From an uncultured Massilia sp. (GTDB lineage: Bacteria; Pseudomonadota; Gammaproteobacteria; Burkholderiales; Burkholderiaceae_D), in contig NZ_CAJYEB010000037.1 of assembly GCF_913773735.1 (NCBI RefSeq), forward strand, positions 186,001 through 250,000: a DNA stretch of 64,000 bases, in the 5' to 3' direction. Made by a program: the position numbers and the translations under genes. The notes beneath the pieces are model-generated. The model was not told where the DNA came from. It did no database searches and was given only the letters and a program-made list of their open reading frames with translations. Every line of letters starts with the position of its first letter. Position 1 is the first letter of the stretch. Below are positions 8,491 to 16,469 of this stretch, piece by piece.

Positions 8491-10371
8491 TCATGGCGCC
8501 TCGCACAGGCAGTGGGTCACGGCCGCGAACGGCTGGCGGCGGTCCGCCACGTCGGACAGCCAGCCCAGTTCCTTGCCGATGCCGGCCGCGGTCTTGCCGG
8601 ACAGCGCGCTGGCGGCCAGGTCCGCCGGCAGCAGGCCCAGCTTGACCTGCACGTTCAGGGCCTGCACGTCCGAAAAGCCCATGCGTTCGAGGACGCGCTC
8701 GGCGAACGAGGTCGGGCGCTGCGCATAGGCGACGCGGAAGTCGTCGCCCAGGTTGGCGCGCTTGGCGGCCGAGCGCAGCGCGTCGCCGTAGCTGCCCAGG
8801 CGGTCCACCAGGCCGCGCTCCTTGGCCTGGGCGCCGGTCCAGACGCGGCCCTGCCCCACTTCGTCGATGCGCTCCGGCGTGGTCTTGCGCGCCGCGGCCG
8901 CCTTGGTGGTGAATTCGGCGTAGATGTGGTTGATGCTGGCCTGGACCAGCTGGCCGAAGCGCGGATCGAGCGGGCGCAGCGGGTTGTAGGCGTCGGCCAG
9001 CCAGGTGGTCGTCACGCCGGCCGTGTGGATGCCCAGCTTGTCGACCACCTTCTCGGCCGTCGGCAGGATCGCGAACACGCCGATCGACCCGGTGACCGTG
9101 GACGGGTCGGCGATGACCTCGTCGGACGCCATCGACATCCAGTAGCCGCCCGATGCCGCCACGTCGCCCATCGACACCACCACCGGCTTGCCGGCCGCGC
9201 GCGTCAGTTCCAGCTCGCGCCGGATCAGCTCCGAGCCGTAGGCGCTGCCGCCCGGCGAGTTCACGCGCAGCACCAGCGCCTTGATCTGGTTGTCCTCGCG
9301 CGCCGCGCGGATCAGGTTCGCCGTCGACAGGCCGCCGACCATGCCCGGGCCGCCGTTGCCGTCGGTGATGTCGCCGGCCGCGACCACCACGCCGACCGCG
9401 TCGCCGAAGGCCTTGTCCGGATGGCGCGCCACGTATTCCTGCCAGCCGACCTGGCGGAAGCTCTTGTAGCTTTCCTCGTAGACGCCGCGCTTGACCATCA
9501 GGTCGCGCACCTCGTCGCGGGTCTTGATGCCGTCGACCAGCTTCCAGTCCAGCGCCACCCTGGCCGCGTTGCCGTTGGCGTCCGCCATGCGCTGCGGCAG
9601 TTCCTCGATGCCCTTGGCGAGCGCGCCCGCCGGCAGCTTGCGCGCCTTCTCCACCTCGACCATGTAATTGGTCCACAGCGCGTTGTACAGGTAGCTGTCC
9701 GCCTCCTGGGCCGCCTGCGACGGGCCGTTGCCGATGTAGGGCTCGGCGAAGCTCTTGTAGGTGCCGACCTTCATCAGGTTGACGGTGACGCCGACCTTGT
9801 CGAGCGCGTCGCGGTAGTAGTTGCGGTGGCGTCCGAAGCCCTCGATCATCACCATGCCCATCGGGTGCACGTAGACTTCGCTGGCGTGCGCGGCCACCAG
9901 GTAGCGCTTCTGGTCGAAGCTGCCGCCCCAGGCCACCACGGTCTTGCCGGCCGCCTTCACACGCTCGACGGCGGCGCCGATCTCGCGCAGCGACGCCAGG
10001 CCGCCGCCGTCCATCTCGTCGAGCAGCAGCACGACGCTGTCGATGTTGGCGTCCCGGGCGGCGCTGTCGAGGGCGTTGAGCACGTCGCGCAGCTGCACCA
10101 GGCGGCGCGCGTTGCCGCTCACGCCGGCCACCAGCGAATCGCGCACGCTGCCGGCGCGCTCCTCGACCAGCTCGCCCTTCAGGTCGAGCACGAGGGCCGT
10201 CTTGGGCGACAGCGGCTTGATGCCGCCGCCGAACAGCGCCCACAGGATCGCGACCACGACCAGCAGGAACAGCAGGTTGAACAGGAAGCGGCGGGTCGCG
10301 TCCAGGCCGCGCCAGAACGCGCCGACGCCGCGGCGCAGGGCGGACTTGGGCTTGGTGGTAGTGGTGGTCAT
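8491..10371 (-). CDS. sppA: Signal peptide peptidase SppA, 67K type (protease IV)
   Basis: This membrane-bound serine protease degrades cleaved signal peptides. It has 626 residues, the length of the long two-domain proteobacterial form. One N-terminal membrane anchor (FLFNLLFLLVVVAILWALF, residues 29-47) precedes two tandem peptidase S49 domains. The catalytic lysine is K206 in GTYKSFAEP and the nucleophile is S407 in VAASGGYWMS, matching K209/S409 of the E. coli enzyme. The start at 10371 has GGAG upstream; an in-frame extension to 10407 is less likely. A sodium:solute symporter gene ends only 25 bases upstream, so the two are probably co-transcribed. Confidence 0.95.
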   Translation of the reverse strand: MTTTTTKPKSALRRGVGAFWRGLDATRRFLFNLLFLLVVVAILWALFGGGIKPLSPKTALVLDLKGELVEERAGSVRDSLVAGVSGNARRLVQLRDVLNALDSAARDANIDSVVLLLDEMDGGGLASLREIGAAVERVKAAGKTVVAWGGSFDQKRYLVAAHASEVYVHPMGMVMIEGFGRHRNYYRDALDKVGVTVNLMKVGTYKSFAEPYIGNGPSQAAQEADSYLYNALWTNYMVEVEKARKLPAGALAKGIEELPQRMADANGNAARVALDWKLVDGIKTRDEVRDLMVKRGVYEESYKSFRQVGWQEYVARHPDKAFGDAVGVVVAAGDITDGNGGPGMVGGLSTANLIRAAREDNQIKALVLRVNSPGGSAYGSELIRRELELTRAAGKPVVVSMGDVAASGGYWMSMASDEVIADPSTVTGSIGVFAILPTAEKVVDKLGIHTAGVTTTWLADAYNPLRPLDPRFGQLVQASINHIYAEFTTKAAAARKTTPERIDEVGQGRVWTGAQAKERGLVDRLGSYGDALRSAAKRANLGDDFRVAYAQRPTSFAERVLERMGFSDVQALNVQVKLGLLPADLAASALSGKTAAGIGKELGWLSDVADRRQPFAAVTHCLCEAP

Positions 10372-10396
10372 CGATTCTCCACGAGTGAACATACGG

Positions 10397-11866
10397 TTAG
10401 GCGGCAACTGGCGCCGGGCTGGCGCCGGCCCGGCGCGAGATCGCGAACAGCCCGGCGAATACCAGCGCGCCGTTGACGATCAGGAGTTCCAGGCCGAGCC
10501 GGTAGCTGCCCAGCAAATACGATTGATAATGTTCCAGCAAAGCGCAAAGGATGGGCGCACCGATGGTCACGAACGGCACCAGGCGGTCGTTCAGGGCGCG
10601 CTTCGTCGCCATGCCGAAGGCGAACAGGCCGAGCAGCGGGCCGTAGGTATATCCGGCCACCTTCAGCACCACGCCGATCATGCTCGGGTCGTCCAGCCAC
10701 TTGAACACCATCACCATGACCAGGAACAGGAAGGCGAAGGCCAGGTGCACGTGGCGGCGCAGCCGGACCTGGCCGGCTTCCGACAGGTCGGCGCGACGCT
10801 TGATGCCGAGGATGTCGATGCAGAAGGTGGAGGTCAGCGCCGTGATCGCGCCGTCCGCGCTGGGGAACAGCGCCGAGATCAGGGCGATCAGGAACACGAT
10901 CTGCACGGCGGCCGGCAGGTGGCCCATCACCACGGCCGGGAAGATCCGGTCGCCCGTGGCCGTCACGCCGGCCAGCGGCGCGTACAGGTACAGCAGGCCG
11001 CCCAGGAACAGGAAGGCCGACAGCACCACGACCAGCACGGCGGTCAGGCTCAGCAGGTTCTTCTGCGAGTCGCCCAGCGTCTTCACCGAGATCGTCTTCT
11101 GCATCATCTCCTGGTCCAGGCCCGTCATGGTGATGGTGATGAAGGCGCCGGCCACGATCTGCTTGAGCCAGAAGCCGGGCGCGTCGACGTCGGTGGTGAA
11201 CACGTGCGCCAGCCCGCTTTCCTGCATCCGGCCCAGCGCCTGCGGGATCGACAGGTCCAGTTCGCCGAGCAGGAACCAGGCGCAGGCGAACAGGCCGAAC
11301 AGCATGCAGGTGGTCTGCAGCGTGTCGGTCCAGACGATGGTCTTCACGCCGCCCTGGTAGGTGTACAGCAGGATCATGCCGAGGATGACGAACGTGGTCA
11401 GCCAGAACGGCACGCCCAGGCTGTCGAGGATGATCGACTGCAGCACCGCCACCACCAGGTACAGGCGCGCGGTGGCGCCGAACAGGCGCGACAGGATGAA
11501 GAAGCCGGCCCCGCTCTGGTAGGCGCGCCGGCCCAGGCGCACGTCGAGGTAGTGGTAGATCGAGGTCAGCTTCATGCGGTAGTACAGCGGCAGCAGCAGG
11601 TAGACGACGGCGATGTAGCCGATCACGTAGCCGATCAGCACCTGCAGGTAGCCGAAGCCGTCGCGCCCGACGGCGCCGGGCACGCTGACGAAGGTGACGC
11701 CGGACAGCGTGGTGCCGACCATGCCGAACGCGACCAGCATCCAGTTGCTGCTCTTGTTACCGATGAAGAAACTGTCGTTGTCGGCCTTGCGCGACGTGAG
11801 CCAGGCGACGCCCAGCAGCAGGGCGAAATAGGCGATGAGGATGCAGAACAGCAGAGCGGGGGACAT
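10397..11866 (-). CDS. Sodium:solute symporter (SSS family)
   Basis: This 489-residue, very hydrophobic protein has about thirteen predicted membrane helices and the SSS fold. The first helix starts MSPALLFCILIAYFALLLGV. The family pattern of charged residues follows TM1 (ADNDSFFIGNKSSNWML), GMVGTTLSGVTFVSVPG lies in TM2, and LISALFPSADGAITALTS in the TM8 region matches the sodium-site helix. The substrate cannot be read from sequence; candidates in this family include sugars, amino acids and carboxylates. It lies 25 bases before sppA on the same strand, though no functional link is obvious. The last helix is followed by a short Ala/Pro-rich tail. Confidence 0.88.
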   Translation of the reverse strand: MSPALLFCILIAYFALLLGVAWLTSRKADNDSFFIGNKSSNWMLVAFGMVGTTLSGVTFVSVPGAVGRDGFGYLQVLIGYVIGYIAVVYLLLPLYYRMKLTSIYHYLDVRLGRRAYQSGAGFFILSRLFGATARLYLVVAVLQSIILDSLGVPFWLTTFVILGMILLYTYQGGVKTIVWTDTLQTTCMLFGLFACAWFLLGELDLSIPQALGRMQESGLAHVFTTDVDAPGFWLKQIVAGAFITITMTGLDQEMMQKTISVKTLGDSQKNLLSLTAVLVVVLSAFLFLGGLLYLYAPLAGVTATGDRIFPAVVMGHLPAAVQIVFLIALISALFPSADGAITALTSTFCIDILGIKRRADLSEAGQVRLRRHVHLAFAFLFLVMVMVFKWLDDPSMIGVVLKVAGYTYGPLLGLFAFGMATKRALNDRLVPFVTIGAPILCALLEHYQSYLLGSYRLGLELLIVNGALVFAGLFAISRRAGASPAPVAA

Positions 11867-11961
11867 GCGGGGAATCCATGGGACGTTGTCTTATCGCCCA
11901 GCAATATACACCGAAGACGCGGGTGCGACCACGCCAAAGGCCCGGCGCGCCGCCGGCGCCG

Positions 11962-12423
11962 TCAAATGCCCTGCGCCGGCGCCCGCTCGAACGGGCCGAT
12001 GCAGGTTTCCAGCGTCTCGTCCTGGCACATCACGAAGCGCGCGCCGGACGGGTGGAAGCGGATGTAGTTGGTGGTGCGCGATCCCGGCCGCATGACCTCG
12101 CCGGCGCAATCCCGCTTGCCATTGTCCTTGACGACCCTGTCGTCGTACTTGTAGAAGCCCTTCGCGCTGGGCTGCTCGGCCACGGTGAACTCGCTTTCCG
12201 AGATCTCGGCCGCGCTGCGCACCAGGGTGGTGCCATCGCCGCGGAAGTGGTAGGTCTCGGCACAGCCCAGCTGCGGGATGCTCAGCATCCAGATGCCGAG
12301 CAGCGGGTGGGTGGCGGACGGGCCGGCCGGGGCGGCCCGGACAGGGGCTGCGCAGGCCAGCATGCAGGCGAGGATGGCGGCAAGCCTGCCGCGGGAAGAT
12401 GAACCGGACCGCGTACGCATCAT
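11962..12423 (-). CDS. Small secreted protein of unknown function
   Basis: The gene encodes 153 residues with a Sec signal peptide (LAAILACMLACAAPVRA) ending near residue 31. The mature part contains five cysteines, apart from those in the signal, and is rich in short beta-like segments (GIWMLSIPQLGCAETYHFRGDGTTLVRS). The pattern 'G-W-x-x-S ... y-x-F-x-x-D-G-T' recalls lipocalin-like or DUF-type periplasmic proteins that monitor sample turnover, but I cannot name a family. AAGGA lies upstream of the first of two adjacent ATGs. It lies on the same strand as the symporter/sppA pair, 95 bases upstream, so it could be their first cistron. Confidence 0.7.
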   Translation of the reverse strand: MMRTRSGSSSRGRLAAILACMLACAAPVRAAPAGPSATHPLLGIWMLSIPQLGCAETYHFRGDGTTLVRSAAEISESEFTVAEQPSAKGFYKYDDRVVKDNGKRDCAGEVMRPGSRTTNYIRFHPSGARFVMCQDETLETCIGPFERAPAQGI

Positions 12424-12452
12424 GGTTTCCTTCGCTGGGAACGACGGCGCCC

Positions 12453-12480
12453 CGTCGCCCCGGCCTGCGCCGGGGCGACG
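12453..12480 (-). terminator. Strong GC hairpin between the NYN gene and the secreted-protein gene
   Basis: A perfect inverted repeat with twelve-base arms (CGTCGCCCCGGC / GCCGGGGCGACG) and a CTGC loop lies 57 bases after the stop of the NYN-domain gene. No T-run follows, so it may be a Rho-assisted stop or another REP-like palindrome; its CGTCGCCCC start resembles the units in the RND operon. Confidence 0.5.
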
Positions 12481-12536
12481 GTATTCGAGTTGTCATTATG
12501 GCACACGCCCCGGCGCGGGGCGCGCGCGACTTCCCG

Positions 12537-14201
12537 TCAGCCGTTTTCCGGCGGCGTCTTCGGCTTGGCCGGGCGGCGCGGGGCGCGCGCGGCCGGCTTG
12601 CGCGTCGGCGCCTTGTGCGGCGGGCGGGCCGATTTCTTGCGTGCCGGCTTGCCGGCCTGCGCGTCGTCGGCGTCCTCGCCTTCGCCGTTGCCCTCGCCTG
12701 CCGGCGGCGCCGCGGCCTCCTCGTCCGCCGCCGCTTCCGGCGTCGCGGTCATGCCCGGCGCTGGAGCGGGCGCGGGCGCGGGCGCAGCATCAGGGGCGGC
12801 GTCCGGGGCGGCCTCGGTCGGCGCGTCCACCACCGCGGCGGCATTCTTGCGCGCGGCCGGCTTGCGCGGCGCGCGCGGGGCACGGCGGCGTTCCTTCGCC
12901 GGGGCGGCCGGTTCCGCGGGCACTTCCGCGGGCACTTCCGCGGACGACTCCGCAGCCGATTCGGCAAGCGGTTCGGCCACGGCTTCCGGCCGGATGCCGG
13001 ACGGTGCCGCGTCGGCGGGCGGGGCCGCCGGCACGACGGCTTCGGCGAGCGCCGCTGCCGCGGCTTCGTCGGCGCCGCCCGCCGCGGCCGGCGCCGGCTC
13101 CTCGGCCAGGTCCGGCGTCGGCGCCGGCCAGGTCGCCTGCGCCTCGTCACCGGCGGCCTGCTCGCGGCCCTTGCGGCCGCGCCCGCCGCGGCGGCGCGGT
13201 TCGCGGCCGCCCGGCGCGGCCGGTGCAGCCGCTGCGGTCGATGCGGCGGCCGGCGCGGCCAGGTCGGCCACGACGTCCAGCACGGTCTCCTCGGCGGGCG
13301 CCTCGGTGCTGTCCGCCACGGTCGGCTCCGGGGTCTCGGACTCGTTCGCCACGCCCAGCGCCTCGCCCGGGCGCGCATTGCTGCTGCGGTAGACGTAGGT
13401 GCCCGATTTTTCGTCGCGGCCGAATTCGAACAGGCCGCGCGTCTGCGCCTCCTCCAGCAGGTTGCCGAAGGTGCGGAAGCCGAAATAGGTCTCGTTGAAG
13501 TCCGGACGGCGGCGCTTGAGCGTGTCCTTCAGCAGCGACGCCCAGATCTTGCCGGTGTCGCCGCGCTCGGCGACCAGCGCGTCGAAGGTCTCGACCACCA
13601 TTTCCAGCGCCTGCAGCTTGCGCGTTTCCATCTCTTCGCGCTTGCGGTTGTTCTCGTCCGACGGGCGGCGGTTCTGGGCCGGCTGCGCCTTGCGCTCGTC
13701 GCGCTTGGCGGCGGCGCGGCGGATCTCGCGCACCAGGTCGTCGTAGAAGATGAATTCGTCGCAGTTGGCCACCAGCAGGTCCGAGGTCGACTGCTTGACC
13801 CCGACGCCGATCACGCGCTTGGCGTTCTCGCGCAGCTTGGACACCAGCGGCGAGAAGTCGGAGTCGCCCGAGACGATGACGAAGGTGTCGACGTGCGACT
13901 TGGTGTAGCACAGGTCGAGCGCGTCGACGACCATGCGGATGTCGGCGGAATTCTTGCCGGACTGGCGCACGTGCGGGATCTCGATCAGTTCGAAGTTCGC
14001 TTCATGCATCGTGCCCTTGAAACTCTTGTAGCGGTCCCAGTCGCAATAGGCTTTCTTGACGACGATGCTGCCCTTGAGCAGCAGGCGTTCGAGGACGGGC
14101 TTGATGTCGAATTTTTCGTAATTCGCATCGCGCACGCCGAGCGCGACGTTCTCGAAGTCGCAGAACACCGCCATGCTGATGTTTTCTGAAGATGAAGCCA
14201 T
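12537..14201 (-). CDS. NYN-domain / OST-HTH (LOTUS) protein, putative RNA-processing nuclease with disordered tail
   Basis: This 554-residue protein begins with a NYN (PIN-like) ribonuclease domain. Acidic metal-ligand candidates are visible: D in AVFCDFENVALG, D in SADIRMVVDALDLC, and the DSDFSP motif in FVIVSGDSDFSPLVSKLRE. An OST-HTH/LOTUS RNA-binding domain follows at about residues 200-280 (LVAERGDTGKIWASLLKDTLKRRRPDFNETYFGFRTFGNLLEEA), as in MARF1/LabA-like proteins. The remaining 250 or so residues are Ala/Pro/Glu-rich and disordered, with RRRGGRGRKGR and AT-hook-like KPARKKSARPPHK basic patches that should add nucleic-acid binding. The ATG at 14201 is chosen at the NYN alignment start; a TTG at 14231 is an alternative. 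The RNA targets are unknown. Confidence 0.85.
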   Translation of the reverse strand: MASSSENISMAVFCDFENVALGVRDANYEKFDIKPVLERLLLKGSIVVKKAYCDWDRYKSFKGTMHEANFELIEIPHVRQSGKNSADIRMVVDALDLCYTKSHVDTFVIVSGDSDFSPLVSKLRENAKRVIGVGVKQSTSDLLVANCDEFIFYDDLVREIRRAAAKRDERKAQPAQNRRPSDENNRKREEMETRKLQALEMVVETFDALVAERGDTGKIWASLLKDTLKRRRPDFNETYFGFRTFGNLLEEAQTRGLFEFGRDEKSGTYVYRSSNARPGEALGVANESETPEPTVADSTEAPAEETVLDVVADLAAPAAASTAAAAPAAPGGREPRRRGGRGRKGREQAAGDEAQATWPAPTPDLAEEPAPAAAGGADEAAAAALAEAVVPAAPPADAAPSGIRPEAVAEPLAESAAESSAEVPAEVPAEPAAPAKERRRAPRAPRKPAARKNAAAVVDAPTEAAPDAAPDAAPAPAPAPAPGMTATPEAAADEEAAAPPAGEGNGEGEDADDAQAGKPARKKSARPPHKAPTRKPAARAPRRPAKPKTPPENG

Positions 14202-14345
14202 GATTGTTGTTGTGTAGTGATGGGTGGACAAGCTAGCCGGCGAATTATACGCAACAACGGCACCGGGGCCGTCGATACGAGGCGTGCGCGGCCATGCCGC
14301 CCCGCCGGGCCGCCGCCGCGCCCCCTGCCGCCGCCCGCGCGCGGG

Positions 14346-14768
14346 TCAGGCCAGCCGGTCCAGCGTGGCCTGGTCGGGCCGGCCGTCGAAGAAGCGGTCC
14401 AGGCATTCCTGGAACACCGCCTCGTCCGGCGCCACGTCGGCGAACAGCGTCATGCTGGAGTGGAATTTCAGGTCGTCCGGATGGCCGAAGATGGCGTCGA
14501 CCGGTGCGCCGCCATGGCGCGCCACCGCCGCCGCGCAGGCGCGCAGGCGCCGCCCCAGCACCGGGTGGGCCAGGTAGGCGGCCGCCTCGTCGCCGCTCCC
14601 GATCGCATAGGCCTGCGCCATCGCGCTGCTGCCCAGGCCCGCGACCTGGGGAAAGATGAACCACATCCAGTGGGTGCGCTTGCGCCCGGCCTGCAGCTCG
14701 GCCAGCGCGGTCTCGTACACGCCGCGCTGGGCGGCGACGAAACGTTCGAGATCGAATCGGGTATCCAT
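14346..14768 (-). CDS. DUF1810 family protein
   Basis: A 140-residue cytoplasmic protein that matches the DUF1810 family from end to end: FVAAQRGVYETALAELQAGRKRTHWMWFIFPQ at the start, then YLAHPVLGRRLRACAAAV, and FHSSMTLFADVAPDEAVFQ near the end. The strongly conserved H-W-M-W-F-I-F-P-Q motif is intact. The biochemical function of this widespread family is not established. It is transcribed alone, divergent from the following DUF3820 gene. Confidence 0.9.
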   Translation of the reverse strand: MDTRFDLERFVAAQRGVYETALAELQAGRKRTHWMWFIFPQVAGLGSSAMAQAYAIGSGDEAAAYLAHPVLGRRLRACAAAVARHGGAPVDAIFGHPDDLKFHSSMTLFADVAPDEAVFQECLDRFFDGRPDQATLDRLA

Positions 14769-14836
14769 GCCAGTATCCTCCTGCGCCGCATCCTACCCCT
14801 GTTGCGGCGTCCATGTTCTTGCTACAGTGACGCGCC

Positions 14837-15046
14837 ATGAGACCCGACCACCTGCAGCTCCTGCTGACCCGCGACATGCCGTTCGGCAAATACAAGGGCA
14901 CGAAGATCGCCGCCCTGCCCGGCCACTACCTCGCCTGGTTCGCCCGCACGGGTTTTCCGAAGGGGGAACTCGGGGAATTGCTGGCCCTGATGTACGAACT
15001 CGACCATAACGCCCTGCGCGGGCTGCTCGATCCGCTGCGGCGCTGA
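14837..15046 (+). CDS. DUF3820 family small protein
   Basis: A 69-residue protein with the DUF3820 core: MPFGKYKGTKIAALPGHYLAWFAR followed by GELGELLALMYELDHNAL. The MPFGKYKG motif is diagnostic. Members were described as putative quorum-sensing-regulated virulence factors, and the same motif occurs in exonuclease-associated domains, so the role is unsettled. It is transcribed divergently from the DUF1810 gene, 68 bases away. A short CGATCGA/TCGATCG hairpin with a T-rich loop follows the stop at 15054-15072. Confidence 0.85.
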   Translation: MRPDHLQLLLTRDMPFGKYKGTKIAALPGHYLAWFARTGFPKGELGELLALMYELDHNALRGLLDPLRR

Positions 15047-15053
15047 GCCGCGA

Positions 15054-15072
15054 CGATCGATTTTTTCGATCG
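15054..15072 (+). terminator. Weak hairpin after the DUF3820 gene
   Basis: Seven-base arms CGATCGA and TCGATCG surround a TTTTT loop eight bases after the stop codon. The position suits a terminator, but the T-run is in the loop rather than after the stem, so this is uncertain. Confidence 0.3.
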
Positions 15073-15204
15073 CAAGCCGCAAAACAACTCGTTTTTCATC
15101 CCGCCGCGTCCCGCCTATACTGGCATCCATGGACAGCGACGAAGCGGCGGCAACCGGGCCGCGGCGATGTCGCAAAAAATCGAACACACACCAAGGAGCG
15201 CATC

Positions 15205-15909
<705 letters not shown>

Positions 15910-15978
15910 ACCGGCAGTGCGCGGCGCTTGCGCAAACGATCGCCGCCGAAATGTGAAATCGCAAGGCGGGCGGATGGG

Positions 15979-15984
15979 TATAAT
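15979..15984 (+). promoter_or_regulatory. Candidate -10 box for the receiver-domain gene
   Basis: A perfect TATAAT lies 33 bases before the start of the response-regulator gene. No good -35 hexamer is found 16-18 bases upstream (AAATCG at 17), so an activator or extended -10 element (TGGGTATAAT) may be needed. Confidence 0.4.
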
Positions 15985-16016
15985 GGGATTTTGACACCGC
16001 CCCCGCCCATCCCGCC

Positions 16017-16400
16017 ATGCGTGCCCAACCCAGCGTCCTCGTCGTCGAAGACGACGTCCACATCGCCCACGTCCTGAGCTTCATGCTGGAGCGCCAGGGT
16101 TACCTGGTCACCCACGCGGCCGACGGCCGCGTCGCGGTGCAGCACGTCGTCTCGCAGCCGCCGCCGGACCTGGTGCTGCTCGACGTGATGCTGCCCTACG
16201 TGGACGGCTTCGAGATCGTCGGCCTGATCCGCGCGCAGGCCGGCTGGGAAGGCGTTCCCGTCATCATGCTGACCGCCAAGAACACCGAGCGCGACACCGT
16301 GCGCGCGCTCGACGCCGGCGCCAACGACTTCATCATCAAGCCCTTCCAGCCGCAGGAACTGCTGGCGCGGCTGCGCCGGTTCCTGAAACCGGAGGACTGA
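16017..16400 (+). CDS. Single-domain response regulator (CheY-like receiver)
   Basis: A 127-residue receiver domain with no output domain. The acidic pocket is E11/D12/D13 in VLVVEDDVHI, the phosphoacceptor is D56 in LVLLDVMLP, the switch threonine is T86 in IMLTAKN, and K108 lies in FIIKPF, so the phosphorylation site is complete. It is followed 69 bases later by a PAS-GGDEF-EAL gene on the same strand, so it could relay phosphate to that protein or act through protein contacts. No cognate kinase is adjacent on this strand. Confidence 0.93.
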   Translation: MRAQPSVLVVEDDVHIAHVLSFMLERQGYLVTHAADGRVAVQHVVSQPPPDLVLLDVMLPYVDGFEIVGLIRAQAGWEGVPVIMLTAKNTERDTVRALDAGANDFIIKPFQPQELLARLRRFLKPED

Positions 16401-16469
16401 CGTCCCGCGCCGCCCGCCGGCGCCCGGCCCGCGGCATCCTCGCGCCCCTCCTGCCGAGGAACTGCTAGT

